The notes beneath the pieces are model-generated. The model saw nothing but the letters and a program-made list of their open reading frames with translations, searched no databases and had not been told where the DNA came from. A stretch of 64,000 bases of DNA from Cereibacter azotoformans. Lineage in GTDB: Bacteria; Pseudomonadota; Alphaproteobacteria; Rhodobacterales; Rhodobacteraceae. Of this stretch, positions 19,343 to 28,430 are shown in pieces (the first letter of the stretch is position 1; each line of letters opens with the position of its first letter). A program made the position numbers and the translations under genes. The DNA lies in NCBI GenBank assembly GCA_017599285.1, contig JAGFXX010000001.1, positions 2,818,501 through 2,882,500 on the forward strand. The letters run 5' to 3'.

Positions 19343-19443
19343 GAATTCTTCCGGTCTTCGACCGCCCGGTGGCGGCTTGTGGGTCTCTGGCTTGCCTCCT
19401 GCCGTGCGTCTCGGGTCGACTCGGCAGGTTGCGGCTGCCCGTC

Positions 19444-19472
19444 GTCTAACTTATGTTTATCAAAATAGTCAA
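19444..19472 (-). promoter_or_regulatory. Candidate sigma-70-type promoter for exbB-exbD-tonB
   Basis: On the minus strand, TTGACT (19472-19467) and TTAGAC (19449-19444) are separated by 17 nt of AT-rich sequence in an otherwise GC-rich region. The predicted leader to the exbB ATG is ~95 nt. I looked for a TGA-N9-TCA iron box here and found none, so iron control is not shown by the sequence. Confidence 0.55.
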
Positions 19473-19579
19473 GTTTCTAGAAAATTGATCGGGTTGCGCC
19501 GGCGATGCCGACGAGCCCAGCCGATCGGCAGCCTGTTCTGGTGCGGAGGTTGGGCGCCGGACGTCCGGCGCCCGGTCCG

Positions 19580-20437
19580 TCAGATGATCGGCTTGCCGCC
19601 TGTCACGGCGATGGTCGCCCCCGAGGTGTAGCTCGACAGCGGATCGGCCAGCATCACATAGGCGGTGGCCAGTTCGGCCGGCTGGCCCGGGCGCTGCATG
19701 GGCACCTGCTTGCCGAAGTTCCTGACCTTCTCGGCCTCCATCGTGGAGGGGATCAGCGGCGTCCAGACGGGGCCGGGGGCCACGCAGTTCACCCTGATCT
19801 CCTTTTCGGCCAGCATCTGCGCCAGCCCGCCGCTGAAGTTCTGGATCGCGCCCTTGGTCGTGGCGTAGGCCAGAAGGTGCGGGCTCGGCGAATCCGCATT
19901 GACCGAGGCGGTGTTGATGATCGCGCTGCCCGGCCGCATGTGCGGGACCGCGGCCTTCGAGAGATAGAACATCGCGTGGATGTTCACGCGGAAGGTCAGC
20001 TCCCACTCCTCGTCCGAAATGTCGCCCACGTCGGAAAAGCTCGCCTGATGGGCGGCGTTGTTCACGAGGATGTCGATGCGGCCGAACTCCTGCACGGCGC
20101 GGTCGATGATGGCGCGGCAGTGCGACGCTTCCTGAATGTCGCCGCGCATCAGGATCGCCTTGCGTCCGGCCTCGGTCACGAGCCGTTCGGTCTCGGCGGC
20201 ATCCTCGTCCTCCGAGAGGTAGGAGATCAGCACGTCCGCCCCCTCGCGCGCATAGGCCAGCGCCACCGCGCGGCCGATCCCGCTGTCGGCGCCGGTGATG
20301 ACGGCCTTCAGATCCTGAAGCCGGCCCGAGCCACGGTAGCTCGTCTCGCCGTGATCGGGCTGCGGGTCGAGCCGGGCGGTGCGGCCGGGCATCGGCTGCT
20401 CCTGGTCGGGGAACGGTGGTTTGGGATGATCGGTCAT
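19580..20437 (-). CDS. SDR family oxidoreductase, YghA-like
   Basis: 285-aa short-chain dehydrogenase. An N-terminal extension of ~40 polar residues (MTDHPKPPFPDQEQPMPG) precedes the Rossmann fold with TGADSGIG (48-55), NNAA, and the catalytic Ser178, Tyr191 and Lys195 (YATTK). The extension and sequence style match the YghA/general-stress SDR group, which act as NADP(H)-dependent aldehyde or alcohol oxidoreductases. The ATG at 20437 follows AGGAGGCCGCG. It is separated from the ECH gene by 82 nt. Confidence 0.88.
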   Translation of the reverse strand: MTDHPKPPFPDQEQPMPGRTARLDPQPDHGETSYRGSGRLQDLKAVITGADSGIGRAVALAYAREGADVLISYLSEDEDAAETERLVTEAGRKAILMRGDIQEASHCRAIIDRAVQEFGRIDILVNNAAHQASFSDVGDISDEEWELTFRVNIHAMFYLSKAAVPHMRPGSAIINTASVNADSPSPHLLAYATTKGAIQNFSGGLAQMLAEKEIRVNCVAPGPVWTPLIPSTMEAEKVRNFGKQVPMQRPGQPAELATAYVMLADPLSSYTSGATIAVTGGKPII

Positions 20438-20519
20438 CGCGGCCTCCTGTTGGGCAGGGTTGGCGGTCGCAACCGGAAAGGAGGTGCGATGTTCCGGTGG
20501 GGGCGGGGCGCCCCCGGTC

Positions 20520-21140
20520 TCAGGGCAGGTCCACCATTCCCTTGATCGCCTCCACATGGCCCGGCCTGGCCGCCAGCGCGTCGGCGGCCAGGGCCTCGGC
20601 CTCGGCCAGCAGGTCCTCGGACGGCACCAGCCGGTCGATCAGACCCCAGGCCAGCGCCTCTTCGGCGCTGGCCTTGACGCCCGCCATGAGGATCATCTTG
20701 GCCCGCGCCGGGCCGACGAGCGTCCTCAGCCGGCGCACGTCCGAGGGCTGGGGGCGAAATCCGAGCTTCATCACCGGGTAGAACAGCTTCGCCCCCGGCA
20801 CCGCGATCCGCAGATCGCAGGCCAGCGCCATTCCCATGGCCCCGCCTGCGAGCGTGCCGTTCAGCGCGGCGATCGTGAGGCAGGGAAGCGCCGCGACCGC
20901 GGCCGACAGCCGCTCCCACACCGGGTCGGTAGCGAGACCCGCGCGCGCCTCGTCGAGGTCGGCCCCGGCCGAGAAGACCTTGCCCGCCCCCGTCAGCACC
21001 AGCGCACGGACCCCGTCCTCCGCGGCCGAGCCCACGGCGGCCTCGATCTCCAGCAGCATGGCGCGGGTCAGCGAGTTGGCCTTGTCGGTCCGGTCGAGCG
21101 TCAGCGTCCGCAGCCCGCCGGCATCGGTCACGCGGATCAT
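20520..21140 (-). CDS. Enoyl-CoA hydratase/isomerase family protein (short)
   Basis: 206 residues with the crotonase fold: AGADLDEARAG supplies one oxyanion-hole amide and TLAGGAMGMALACDLRIA the other. It ends at AIKGMVDLP, about 50 residues short of typical enoyl-CoA hydratases, lacking the C-terminal helices that trimerise or cap the active site. I see no obvious frameshift continuation downstream. Overlaps the next SDR gene by ATGA. Substrate unknown; fatty or aromatic acyl-CoA use is likely. Confidence 0.82.
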   Translation of the reverse strand: MIRVTDAGGLRTLTLDRTDKANSLTRAMLLEIEAAVGSAAEDGVRALVLTGAGKVFSAGADLDEARAGLATDPVWERLSAAVAALPCLTIAALNGTLAGGAMGMALACDLRIAVPGAKLFYPVMKLGFRPQPSDVRRLRTLVGPARAKMILMAGVKASAEEALAWGLIDRLVPSEDLLAEAEALAADALAARPGHVEAIKGMVDLP

Positions 21141-21889
21141 GCGCCGAGACCCACGGCCCGCCGGATGCTCTCGTCGCGCAGCGAAATCTCCTGCCCGAGC
21201 CAGCGGTCGGCGCCGGGCCCGCACATCCACAGCAGTGCCCTTGCCGGCCAGTCGGCGGGGATGTGGGCCGAGGGATCGAGACGGCTCACCGGATTGACGC
21301 CGCTCTCGCGGATCTTGTCCTGCATCTCGGTCGCGACCGTCCCGGGCGAGAGGCCCATGATGCGGATGCGGTTGACCGCCTCTTCCAGATGGGCGCAGCG
21401 CGTCAGCATCGCCGCCCCCGCCTTCGAGCTGCAATAGGCGCTCCAGCCTTCGAGCGCGTTCTGCGCGGCGCCCGAGGAGACGGTGATGATCGTGCCGCCC
21501 GTGCCGCGCATGTGCGGCACGGCGGCGCGCATCCCGTGGAACACGCCCTTGAGGTTGATGTCGATGGCGCTCGCCCAAGCCACGGGGTCGGCGTCGGCCA
21601 TGCGCGCGATCGGCTCGATCACGCCCGCGTTGTTGATCAGCACGTCGATGCGGCCGGCGGTCGAGACCACCTGATCGATCGCCGCGCGCGTGCCCTCCCA
21701 GTCGGCCACGTCGCAGCGGATGGCGAAGGCGCCGTGACCGGCTTCGGCCGCAAGCGCCTCGATCTCGTCCGCGCTTCGGGCCAGCAGCGCGACCCGCGCC
21801 CCCGCCTCGGAAAAGACGCGCACCGCGGCCGCGCCGATCCCGCGACTGGCGCCCGTGATTGCCACAACCTTGCCCTGCAGAGTTGCCAT
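21137..21889 (-). CDS. SDR family oxidoreductase
   Basis: 250-aa short-chain dehydrogenase with cofactor motif TGASRGIG (12-19), INNAG, the Ser138/139 region, and Tyr152-X3-Lys156 (YCSSK). No N-terminal extension. The ATG at 21889 follows AAGGAGCGGTTCG. It is the promoter-proximal gene coupled to the ECH-like gene, so the pair probably acts on the same acyl or hydroxyacyl substrate; that is inference. Confidence 0.88.
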   Translation of the reverse strand: MATLQGKVVAITGASRGIGAAAVRVFSEAGARVALLARSADEIEALAAEAGHGAFAIRCDVADWEGTRAAIDQVVSTAGRIDVLINNAGVIEPIARMADADPVAWASAIDINLKGVFHGMRAAVPHMRGTGGTIITVSSGAAQNALEGWSAYCSSKAGAAMLTRCAHLEEAVNRIRIMGLSPGTVATEMQDKIRESGVNPVSRLDPSAHIPADWPARALLWMCGPGADRWLGQEISLRDESIRRAVGLGA

Positions 21890-22012
21890 CGAACCGCTCC
21901 TTCCCTGGCCTTCTGACAAACGTGTTAGCCGATGATTGCATTCGACGGAAAGGCTTGACCCTTCAGTACCCGCGGAAGAATGTGGGCCCATCGTTCGCGT
22001 TGGGGAAGGCAT

Positions 22013-23542
22013 ATGAAGTATTTCTGGACACTGGCTGGCACAACCGCCCTTGCGACGCTGGTCGCGGCGGGTTCGGCTTCGGCCGATGTGACGCCCGAGC
22101 AGGTGTGGCGGGGCTGGCAGGAGCTCGGCGCCACCTATGGCCAGACCCTGACCGCCGCGAACCAGAGCCGCACGGGCAACACGCTCCGGCTGCAGGATGT
22201 CCGCCTCCATCTCGCGCAGGACGGCACCGTGATGGAGAGCACGATCCCCGAGGTGAACATGACCCAGCGCGGCGACGGCAGCGTGGAGATCACCATGTCG
22301 CCGGAGTTCCCCGTCGCGATGACGATCCCAAACGAGCCCGAGGCCGAGAACCCTGCGCCCGAGCCGACGCGGCTGGGGCTTGCCATGCGGCAGCCGGGCA
22401 TGGTCATGGTGGCCAGCGGCGACGATCGGGTTTCGACGCTGGCCTTCGACGCGCCCTCGACGACGATCGCGCTGACCGAGGTGGATGGCGAGCCGGCGCG
22501 CAGCCGGAACCTCCGGGCCGAGGTCACCTTGAGCGACGTGGCCGGCACCTACCGCACCGACGGCACCGGAACACGCACCATCACCAACGATTTCACCGCC
22601 TCGGTGGCCGAGATGGTCCTGGCGATGACCGACCCGGACCAGGGCGGCCGGCTGAACCTCCGCGCCAGCGCGACCGATCTCAAGGGCAGCTCGAGCGGGA
22701 CCATGGTGGGCCCGCTGGGCATGACCGATCTTGCGGCGGCGCTCCAGGGCGGTGCGGCCTCGAACGGCAGCTTCACCTACGGGCCGGCCACGCTCGAGTT
22801 CGATTTTGCCGATGCGACCGACACGGCCAAGGGTTCGGCCAGCGCCGCGGGCGGCAATCTCGACGTGTCGATGAGCGGGGACAGCCTCGCCTATGGCGGC
22901 GGCACGCGGAACGTGAACCTGACGGTCAGCGGCAGCCAGATCCCGTTCCCGCAATTCAACATGAGCTACGCCGAAGCCGCCTTCCAGCTCGTCACGCCTG
23001 TGGTGAAATCCGAGGCCGCGCAGGACTTCCGCCTGCTGACAAGGCTTGTGAACCTCAAGGTGTCGGACGAGATCTGGGCCATGTTCGACCCGCAGGAGCG
23101 GTTGCCGCGCGATCCGGCGACGCTGGTGGTCGATGCCCGGGGCAAGGCCCGGCTGGATGTGGACCTGATCGACCCCAAGGCGATGGAGGCGCTCGGCGAC
23201 CGGGCGCCGGGCCAGCTCGAGGCGCTGGACGTGGACGAGCTGAAGCTGACCATCGCCGGGGCTGAACTGACCGGCGACGGTGCCTTCACCTTCGACAACA
23301 GCGACTTGACGACCTACGGCGGCATGCCCGCCCCGACCGGCCAGCTCGACCTGAAGCTGGTGGGGGGCAATGCGCTCATCGACCGGCTGGTGAGCATGGG
23401 CCTCGTTCCGCAGGAGCAGGCGATGGCCGCCCGCATGATGCTCGGCATGTTCGCGCGCCCCGGCGAGAGCCGGGACACGCTGACCTCGACGCTCGAGTTC
23501 CGGGACAAGGGGTTCTACGCGAACGGCCAGCGCCTGCAGTAG
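22013..23542 (+). CDS. Secreted DUF2125-type protein
   Basis: 509 residues with a signal peptide (MKYFWTLAGTTALATLVAAG, cleavage near ASA-D) and a long beta-rich remainder lacking membrane helices, consistent with the DUF2125 family of alphaproteobacterial periplasmic proteins; no catalytic motif is visible. The ATG at 22013 follows GGGGAAGG; an in-frame ATG 33 nt upstream would spoil the signal peptide. A strong hairpin follows the stop. Function unknown. Confidence 0.8.
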   Translation: MKYFWTLAGTTALATLVAAGSASADVTPEQVWRGWQELGATYGQTLTAANQSRTGNTLRLQDVRLHLAQDGTVMESTIPEVNMTQRGDGSVEITMSPEFPVAMTIPNEPEAENPAPEPTRLGLAMRQPGMVMVASGDDRVSTLAFDAPSTTIALTEVDGEPARSRNLRAEVTLSDVAGTYRTDGTGTRTITNDFTASVAEMVLAMTDPDQGGRLNLRASATDLKGSSSGTMVGPLGMTDLAAALQGGAASNGSFTYGPATLEFDFADATDTAKGSASAAGGNLDVSMSGDSLAYGGGTRNVNLTVSGSQIPFPQFNMSYAEAAFQLVTPVVKSEAAQDFRLLTRLVNLKVSDEIWAMFDPQERLPRDPATLVVDARGKARLDVDLIDPKAMEALGDRAPGQLEALDVDELKLTIAGAELTGDGAFTFDNSDLTTYGGMPAPTGQLDLKLVGGNALIDRLVSMGLVPQEQAMAARMMLGMFARPGESRDTLTSTLEFRDKGFYANGQRLQ

Positions 23543-23565
23543 GGCGCCAAAGCCTCGGGAGACCG

Positions 23566-23585
23566 GCGGCCCCCTCGGGGGCCGC
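23566..23585 (+). terminator. Rho-independent terminator after the DUF2125 gene
   Basis: GCGGCCCCC-TC-GGGGGCCGC type hairpin with a 9-bp stem and 2-nt loop, followed by TTCTCATTT. It starts 24 nt beyond the stop codon. Confidence 0.75.
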
Positions 23586-23659
23586 TTCTCATTTGGGGCG
23601 GGGCGCTTGTCATGGCAGCCCCTCCCGATTACCTCGGAACTGAACCAGAGGAGGTGCCC

Positions 23660-25003
23660 ATGACCGAACCGCTCGACAGCCTGACCGCCCGGCTGCTTGA
23701 GGCCGCCCGCCGCGCCGGGGCCGAGGCCGCCGATGCGATCGCGGTGCGCGGCACCTCGCTCTCGATCGACATCCGCGAGCGGGCGCTCGAACAGGCCGAA
23801 CGGGCCGAAAGCCTCGAGGTGGGGCTGCGCGTGCTGCTGGGCGGGCGGCAGGCTTGCGTCTCGGCCTCGGACGTGTCCGCCGGCACGCTCTCGGCCATGG
23901 CCGAGCGCGCGGTGGCAATGGCGCGCGAGGCGCCGGACGATCCCTTCGCGGGCCTCGCCGATCCGGCCGAGATCGCGCGCGGCTGGGATCTCGCCGCGCT
24001 CGAACTGGTCGATGACTCCGCAGAGCCCTCGCCTGCGGCGCTGGAAGAGGATGCCCGCGCGGCCGAGGCCGCGGCGCTGGCGGCGGACGGGATCTTCCAG
24101 GTCGAGGCGAGCGGCGCCTGGTCGCGGCGCGAGATGCACCTCGCCGCGACGAACGGCTTTGCGGGCGGCTATGCGCGCAGCTCGCGCTCGATTTCGGCCG
24201 TGGCCTTCACCGGCTCGGGCACGCAGATGGAGCGGGACTGGGCCGCCGAAACCCGCATCTTCGGCGACGACCTGCCCGGCGCGGCCGAGGTGGGGCGCCT
24301 TGCCGCCGAGCGGGCGCTGGCGCGCGTCGGTTCGCGCAAGCCGCCGACCGGCCACTTCCCGGTGCTCTATGACGAACGGGTGGCGGCGTCGCTGATGAGC
24401 CATCTTCTCTCGGCGGTGAACGGGGCCACCATCGCGCGCGGCGGCTCGTGGCTGCGCGATGCGCTGGGTGCGCAGATCCTGCCCTCGCATCTTTCCTTCA
24501 TCGAGGATCCGCTGCGGCCCCGCACCGGATCCTCCCGGCCGTTCGACGGCGAAGGGCTGCCCACCCGCCGCCGCGCCATCATCGAGGACGGGATCCTCAC
24601 CGGCTGGACGCTCGATCTTTCGACCGCTCGGAAGCTGAAGATGGAAAGCACCGCCAACGCCGCCCGCTCGACCTCGCAGCCGCCCTCTCCGTCGGTGTCC
24701 AACACCGAACTGACGCAGGGCACCGCGTCGCGGGCCGATCTTCTGGCGCAGATGGGGACGGGGCTGCTCGTGACGTCGCTGATGGGCTCGTCGATCAACG
24801 GCAACACCGGGGACTATTCCCGCGGCGCGGCCGGCTTCTGGGTCGAGGGCGGCGAGATCGCGTGGCCCGTGAACGAATGCACGATCGCGGGCAACCTGCG
24901 CGAGATGCTGCGGACGATCCAGCCGGCAAACGACGCGCGGCCGCATCTGTCGAACCGCGTGCCGAGCCTGCTCGTGGAGGGTCTCACGATTGCCGGCGCC
25001 TGA
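23660..25003 (+). CDS. pmbA: TldD/PmbA family metalloprotease (TldE)
   Basis: 447 residues, PmbA/TldE family. TldD/TldE form a complex that degrades peptides and processes some modified peptides such as microcin B17 and CcdA. Recognised from SVEVGLRVLLGGRQA-like N-terminal strands, the central ARGGSWLRDALGAQI and the C-terminal NGNTGDYSRGAAGFWVEGG. The catalytic HExxxH belongs to TldD and is not expected here. The start at 23660 follows AGAGGAGGTGCCC. TldD is not in this window. Confidence 0.92.
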   Translation: MTEPLDSLTARLLEAARRAGAEAADAIAVRGTSLSIDIRERALEQAERAESLEVGLRVLLGGRQACVSASDVSAGTLSAMAERAVAMAREAPDDPFAGLADPAEIARGWDLAALELVDDSAEPSPAALEEDARAAEAAALAADGIFQVEASGAWSRREMHLAATNGFAGGYARSSRSISAVAFTGSGTQMERDWAAETRIFGDDLPGAAEVGRLAAERALARVGSRKPPTGHFPVLYDERVAASLMSHLLSAVNGATIARGGSWLRDALGAQILPSHLSFIEDPLRPRTGSSRPFDGEGLPTRRRAIIEDGILTGWTLDLSTARKLKMESTANAARSTSQPPSPSVSNTELTQGTASRADLLAQMGTGLLVTSLMGSSINGNTGDYSRGAAGFWVEGGEIAWPVNECTIAGNLREMLRTIQPANDARPHLSNRVPSLLVEGLTIAGA

Positions 25004-25766
25004 CCTTGCGCTGCTGGCCGAGGCCGCCCGGGCCGCGGGCGAGGTGGCGCTGCGCTACTGGAAGAACGCGCCCCGCGCGTGGGAGAAGGCCGAAGGGGCG
25101 GGGCCGGTCACCGAGGCCGACCTTGCGGTGAACGACCTGCTGGAGAGCCGCCTTCGCGCCGCCCGGCCGGACTATGGCTGGCTCTCGGAGGAGAGCGCCG
25201 ACAGCGGCGCCCGCAGGGGCGCGCGGCGGGTCTTCATCATCGATCCGATCGACGGCACGCGCGCCTTCATGGCGGGCGAGGACACGTTCGCCCATTCGCT
25301 CGCCGTGGCGGAGGCCGGACAGATCGTGGCGGCGGCGGTCTATCTTCCGGCGCTCGATCGTCTTTACACGGCCAGCACCGCCACGCCGGCGATGCGCGAC
25401 GGCCAGCCGATCCGCGCCAGCAGCCGGACCGAGGCCCGGGGCGCCACGCTTCTCGCCACGCGGCCGATGCTGGGCGACAGCTACTGGCCGGGCGGGGTGC
25501 CGGACGTGAAGCGCAGCTTCAGGGCCTCGCTGGCCTTCCGCCTCTGCCTCGTGGCCGAGGGGCGGCACGACGGGATGCTGACGCTGCGCGAGGCGTGGGA
25601 GTGGGACATCGCCGCCGGCAGCCTGATTGCCGCGCGCGCAGGCGCGACGGTGACGGATCGTCTCGGCCAGCCGCTCGTCTTCAACTCCGAACATCCCCAG
25701 ACCGCCGGGGTGATCGCCGCGGCGCCCGGGCTTCACGCCGACCTGATGGGGCGGCTGACGGCCTGA
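24990..25766 (+). CDS. Inositol monophosphatase family, CysQ-like 3'(2'),5'-bisphosphate nucleotidase
   Basis: 258-aa Mg-dependent phosphatase of the IMPase/CysQ superfamily: Glu67 in WLSEES, DPIDGT (85-90) and WDIAAG near 210. CysQ removes the 3'-phosphate of PAP/PAPS in sulfur assimilation; other members act on inositol phosphates, so the substrate is not fixed by sequence. It appears to start at a TTG inside the end of pmbA (14-nt overlap), giving PAPDLALLAEAARAAGE; no ATG or GTG exists close by. Confidence 0.88.
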   Translation: MPAPDLALLAEAARAAGEVALRYWKNAPRAWEKAEGAGPVTEADLAVNDLLESRLRAARPDYGWLSEESADSGARRGARRVFIIDPIDGTRAFMAGEDTFAHSLAVAEAGQIVAAAVYLPALDRLYTASTATPAMRDGQPIRASSRTEARGATLLATRPMLGDSYWPGGVPDVKRSFRASLAFRLCLVAEGRHDGMLTLREAWEWDIAAGSLIAARAGATVTDRLGQPLVFNSEHPQTAGVIAAAPGLHADLMGRLTA

Positions 25767-25771
25767 GGCTG

Positions 25772-26650
25772 TCAGATGTCCGTCCAGGACCGCGCGGCCT
25801 CTTTCAGGTGGGCGAGGAAGTTCTGCACCTTCATCGTCCGGTGGAGATCGACATGGGTCACGATCCAGATCGGGGCCTCCCATTCGGGGCGCGGCGGCAG
25901 GATCTCGATCAGGTCCGTCCCCGCCGCCTGCATCACCGGCAGGAAGCCGAGCCCCGCCCCCTCGCGCACCGCATCCTCGAGGGCGGCCGCCTCGGTGCCG
26001 CGGAAGGTGATCCGGTCGGGTGCCACCTCGTCGCGCAGCCATCGGTGATGGGGTGCGCGCGGAACATCCGCGCCCACGAAGCGGTGATGCAGGAACTCCT
26101 CGGGGCCCGAGGGGAGGCCGTGCGCCGCCGCATAGGCGCGCGAGGCATAGAGCGCGTGCCGCATCCGGGCGAGAGGCTGCACCACATTGTCGGGTTCCTC
26201 GGGCGTCGAGCCGGCCCGGATCGCCACATGGGCCTCGCCATATTCCAACCGGAAGAGCCGCATGTCGGTCAGGTAGCGCACGATCACCGCGGGATGCCGC
26301 TCCTGGAACGAGGTGAGGACGGGCGTGACCAGCGGGGAGAATCCGGGCAGCGAGGTGACGACCAGTTCCCCCGCCACCGTCTCGCCGTTGCCCTTGATGC
26401 GGCTTGCGAGTTGCGCAAACTGCTCTTCGGTGGTCTGCGCGACGAGAAGCAGATCCCGGCCGGCTTCGGTGGCGGTGTAGCCGCGCGCGTGCCGCTGGAA
26501 GAGCCGCGCGCCAAGCCGCTTCTCGAGCGCGTCGATGTGGCGGATGACCGTCGCATGATGCACCCCCAGCACGTCCGCCGCGCCCGAAACGGTGCCGAGC
26601 CGCGCGACCTGATAGGCTGTGCGCACCTCGTCCCAATTGTCGAATCCCAT
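25772..26650 (-). CDS. LysR family transcriptional regulator
   Basis: 292 residues: N-terminal winged HTH (WDEVRTAYQVARLGTVSGAA, then HHATVIRHIDALEKRLGARL) and an effector-binding domain. It ends 5 nt from the convergent CysQ-like stop. The start at 26650 is chosen because it opens the LysR domain; an upstream in-frame extension of ~90 residues is Arg/Pro-rich and not family-like. The nearest upstream gene is tRNA-Pro, so no obvious target operon is adjacent. Confidence 0.88.
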   Translation of the reverse strand: MGFDNWDEVRTAYQVARLGTVSGAADVLGVHHATVIRHIDALEKRLGARLFQRHARGYTATEAGRDLLLVAQTTEEQFAQLASRIKGNGETVAGELVVTSLPGFSPLVTPVLTSFQERHPAVIVRYLTDMRLFRLEYGEAHVAIRAGSTPEEPDNVVQPLARMRHALYASRAYAAAHGLPSGPEEFLHHRFVGADVPRAPHHRWLRDEVAPDRITFRGTEAAALEDAVREGAGLGFLPVMQAAGTDLIEILPPRPEWEAPIWIVTHVDLHRTMKVQNFLAHLKEAARSWTDI

Positions 26651-26948
26651 CGCCGTCCCTTCCGCCGTTCCGCGCCAGAGCGCCCTGCGCCTTGCAGGCC
26701 ATACAGTCTGGCAGAGCATAGTGCACGGCGGCCGGATCGTCAGGGTCCCGGAATTGCACGCTGCCTTTCCCGATGGCTCGCAGGTCCCAGATCGGCCGGA
26801 CCCTGCAGATGACGACGGCCTGCATCGCAGCGCTCCGGGAGCGCCGGTGCGCTTCGGCCTGATTGCCTGCATGTCCCGGGACAATGTGCGCCGGAAGGCG
26901 GCTTCGGGCTCTTCCCATCGGCGGGACAAGGTCCTAGAGAGGGAGGGG

Positions 26949-27025
26949 CGGAGTGTAGCGCAGCCTGGTAGCGCGCCTGCTTTGGGAGCAGGATGTCGGG
27001 GGTTCGAATCCCTCCACTCCGACCA
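26949..27025 (+). tRNA. tRNA-Pro (anticodon TGG)
   Basis: 77 nt beginning CGGAGTGTAGCGCAGCCTGG. The anticodon arm is CCTGC-TTTGGGA-GCAGG with anticodon TGG, the T arm GGGGG-TTCGAAT-CCCTC is near-perfect, and the acceptor CGGAGTG pairs with CACTCCG, followed by A and an encoded CCA. Confidence 0.97.
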
Positions 27026-27234
27026 TGTCCGTCCTTATGGCCGCGTGCGGCTCCGGGCGCGGTGAAGCCGTTTGGTAACGGCGTGCGCGCGTCGCTGTTG
27101 GTGTCCTCGACCATGCGAACTGCCGTGGGCCCCTTGCGGGAGGACTTCAGTGATTCCGGCCAGATGGCCGTGAAGGCAGCGATTGCCTGCGCCCGGGGCG
27201 CGAAGCGGCCTGCCGCTCCGCGTTTCTGAAGCGG

Positions 27235-27879
27235 TCAGAGCCCCATGAGCGACGGCAACGCGCGCATGTCGGCGAAGGGTCGCGCCCCTTCGGCCGCCAA
27301 CGCCGCCGCGTTGCCGTTCGGCGCGTAGCCGAAGCAGGTCATGCCCGCCGCCCGTGCGGCGCGGGCGCCGGTGGGGCTGTCCTCCACGACCGTGCAGCGC
27401 GACGGCTCCACCCCCAGCGCGCGGGCGGCATGGAGATAGAGATCCGGTGCGGGCTTCGGGGCACCCAGCGACTGGCCCGAGAAAAGCCGTCCGTGCAGCC
27501 GCGCCATCAGCGAGGGATGCTGCCCCAGCGTGACCTGCATCTTGCGGTCCGATCCGTTGGAGCCCACCGCATAGGGGATGCCGGCCCGGTCCAGCGCGGC
27601 CACCACCTCCTCGACATGCGGGATGAGCGGCGTGCCCTCGCCGAGGCGGGCGTAGAGCCTCTCGTAGAAGTCCTCGACCCACCCGGCCGGCAGATCGGCG
27701 CCGAGCTGACGGGCCTTGGCCGCCGCGCCGGGGATCGTGCCGCCGAGGAAATGCGCCTCGAGTTCCTCATGGCCCAGAATGAGGCCATGGCGGACGAGAT
27801 CCTCGCCCAGAAGGGCGAAGGCTGTGGGCTCGCTGTCCACAAGAACGCCGTCACAGTCGAAGATCACCGCCGCGATCAT
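27235..27879 (-). CDS. HAD-IA family phosphatase
   Basis: 214-aa haloacid-dehalogenase-like hydrolase: nucleophile Asp8 and Asp10 in IFDCDGVLVDSE, motif II Ser in VGSNGSDRK, Lys in GAPKPAPD, and acidic motif VEDSPTGA. The alpha-helical cap inserted after motif I is of the beta-phosphoglucomutase/phosphoglycolate phosphatase type. Substrate not determinable. It overlaps rsmD by ATGA and ends a three-gene operon. Confidence 0.9.
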   Translation of the reverse strand: MIAAVIFDCDGVLVDSEPTAFALLGEDLVRHGLILGHEELEAHFLGGTIPGAAAKARQLGADLPAGWVEDFYERLYARLGEGTPLIPHVEEVVAALDRAGIPYAVGSNGSDRKMQVTLGQHPSLMARLHGRLFSGQSLGAPKPAPDLYLHAARALGVEPSRCTVVEDSPTGARAARAAGMTCFGYAPNGNAAALAAEGARPFADMRALPSLMGL

Positions 27880-28430
27880 GGCGCCTCCAGAAGGGTGACC
27901 AGCGTATCGCCGTAGCGCCGCTGGTCGAGCTGCGTGAAGCCCGCAGGCGGGGCAGGGGGATGGTTTTCCTCCCAGACGATGATCGCGCCGGGGGCGAGCC
28001 AGTCGGAATGGGCGGCCAGCGCCTTCTCGCCCATCCCCTTGCCATAGGGCGGGTCAAGAAAACAGAGCGTGACGGGGGCCGCCGGTGCGGGGGCGGGGCG
28101 CGTTGCGTCGCGCCGCTCGATCGCCGTCCTGTCCTCGGCCTGCATCAGGGCGATGTTGCGCTTGAGCAGGGCAAGCGCGGGCGGTCCGCTCTCGACGAGG
28201 ATCGCGTGCCCGGCCCCGCGGGAAAGCGCCTCGAGCCCGAGCGCCCCGGTGCCCGCGAAGAGATCGAGGACCCGGGCGCCGGCCACGGGATTGCCATAGC
28301 CGCCATTGATCAGAAGGTTGAAGATCGCCTCGCGCACCCGGTCCGAGGTCGGGCGCAGATGGGCCCGAGCGTCCCCCTCGCCCACCTCGGCCAGCTTCAG
28401 CCCGCGCTTCTGTCCGCCGATGATCCTCAT
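27876..28430 (-). CDS. rsmD: 16S rRNA (guanine-966-N2)-methyltransferase
   Basis: 184 residues. The RsmD opening MRIIGGQKRGLKL, then RPTSDRVREAIFN, SAM-binding VLDLFAGTGALGLEAL (~53-69) and catalytic DPPY (LCFLDPPYGKG) are all present. It methylates G966 of 16S rRNA in the assembled 30S subunit. Coupled by 4-nt overlaps on both sides. Confidence 0.93.
   Translation of the reverse strand: MRIIGGQKRGLKLAEVGEGDARAHLRPTSDRVREAIFNLLINGGYGNPVAGARVLDLFAGTGALGLEALSRGAGHAILVESGPPALALLKRNIALMQAEDRTAIERRDATRPAPAPAAPVTLCFLDPPYGKGMGEKALAAHSDWLAPGAIIVWEENHPPAPPAGFTQLDQRRYGDTLVTLLEAP

Noticed and set aside
19440..19480. Possible iron box in front of exbB-exbD-tonB
   Set aside because: TGACTATTTTGATAA only partly fits TGA-N9-TCA; the final TCA is missing, so no iron operator is claimed.
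21137..24946. Very long (over 1200 codon) open frame on the minus strand running through the DUF2125 and pmbA genes
   Set aside because: It is antisense to well-supported genes; only its C-terminal 250 codons (21137-21889) encode a real SDR protein. Long antisense frames are common at this GC content.
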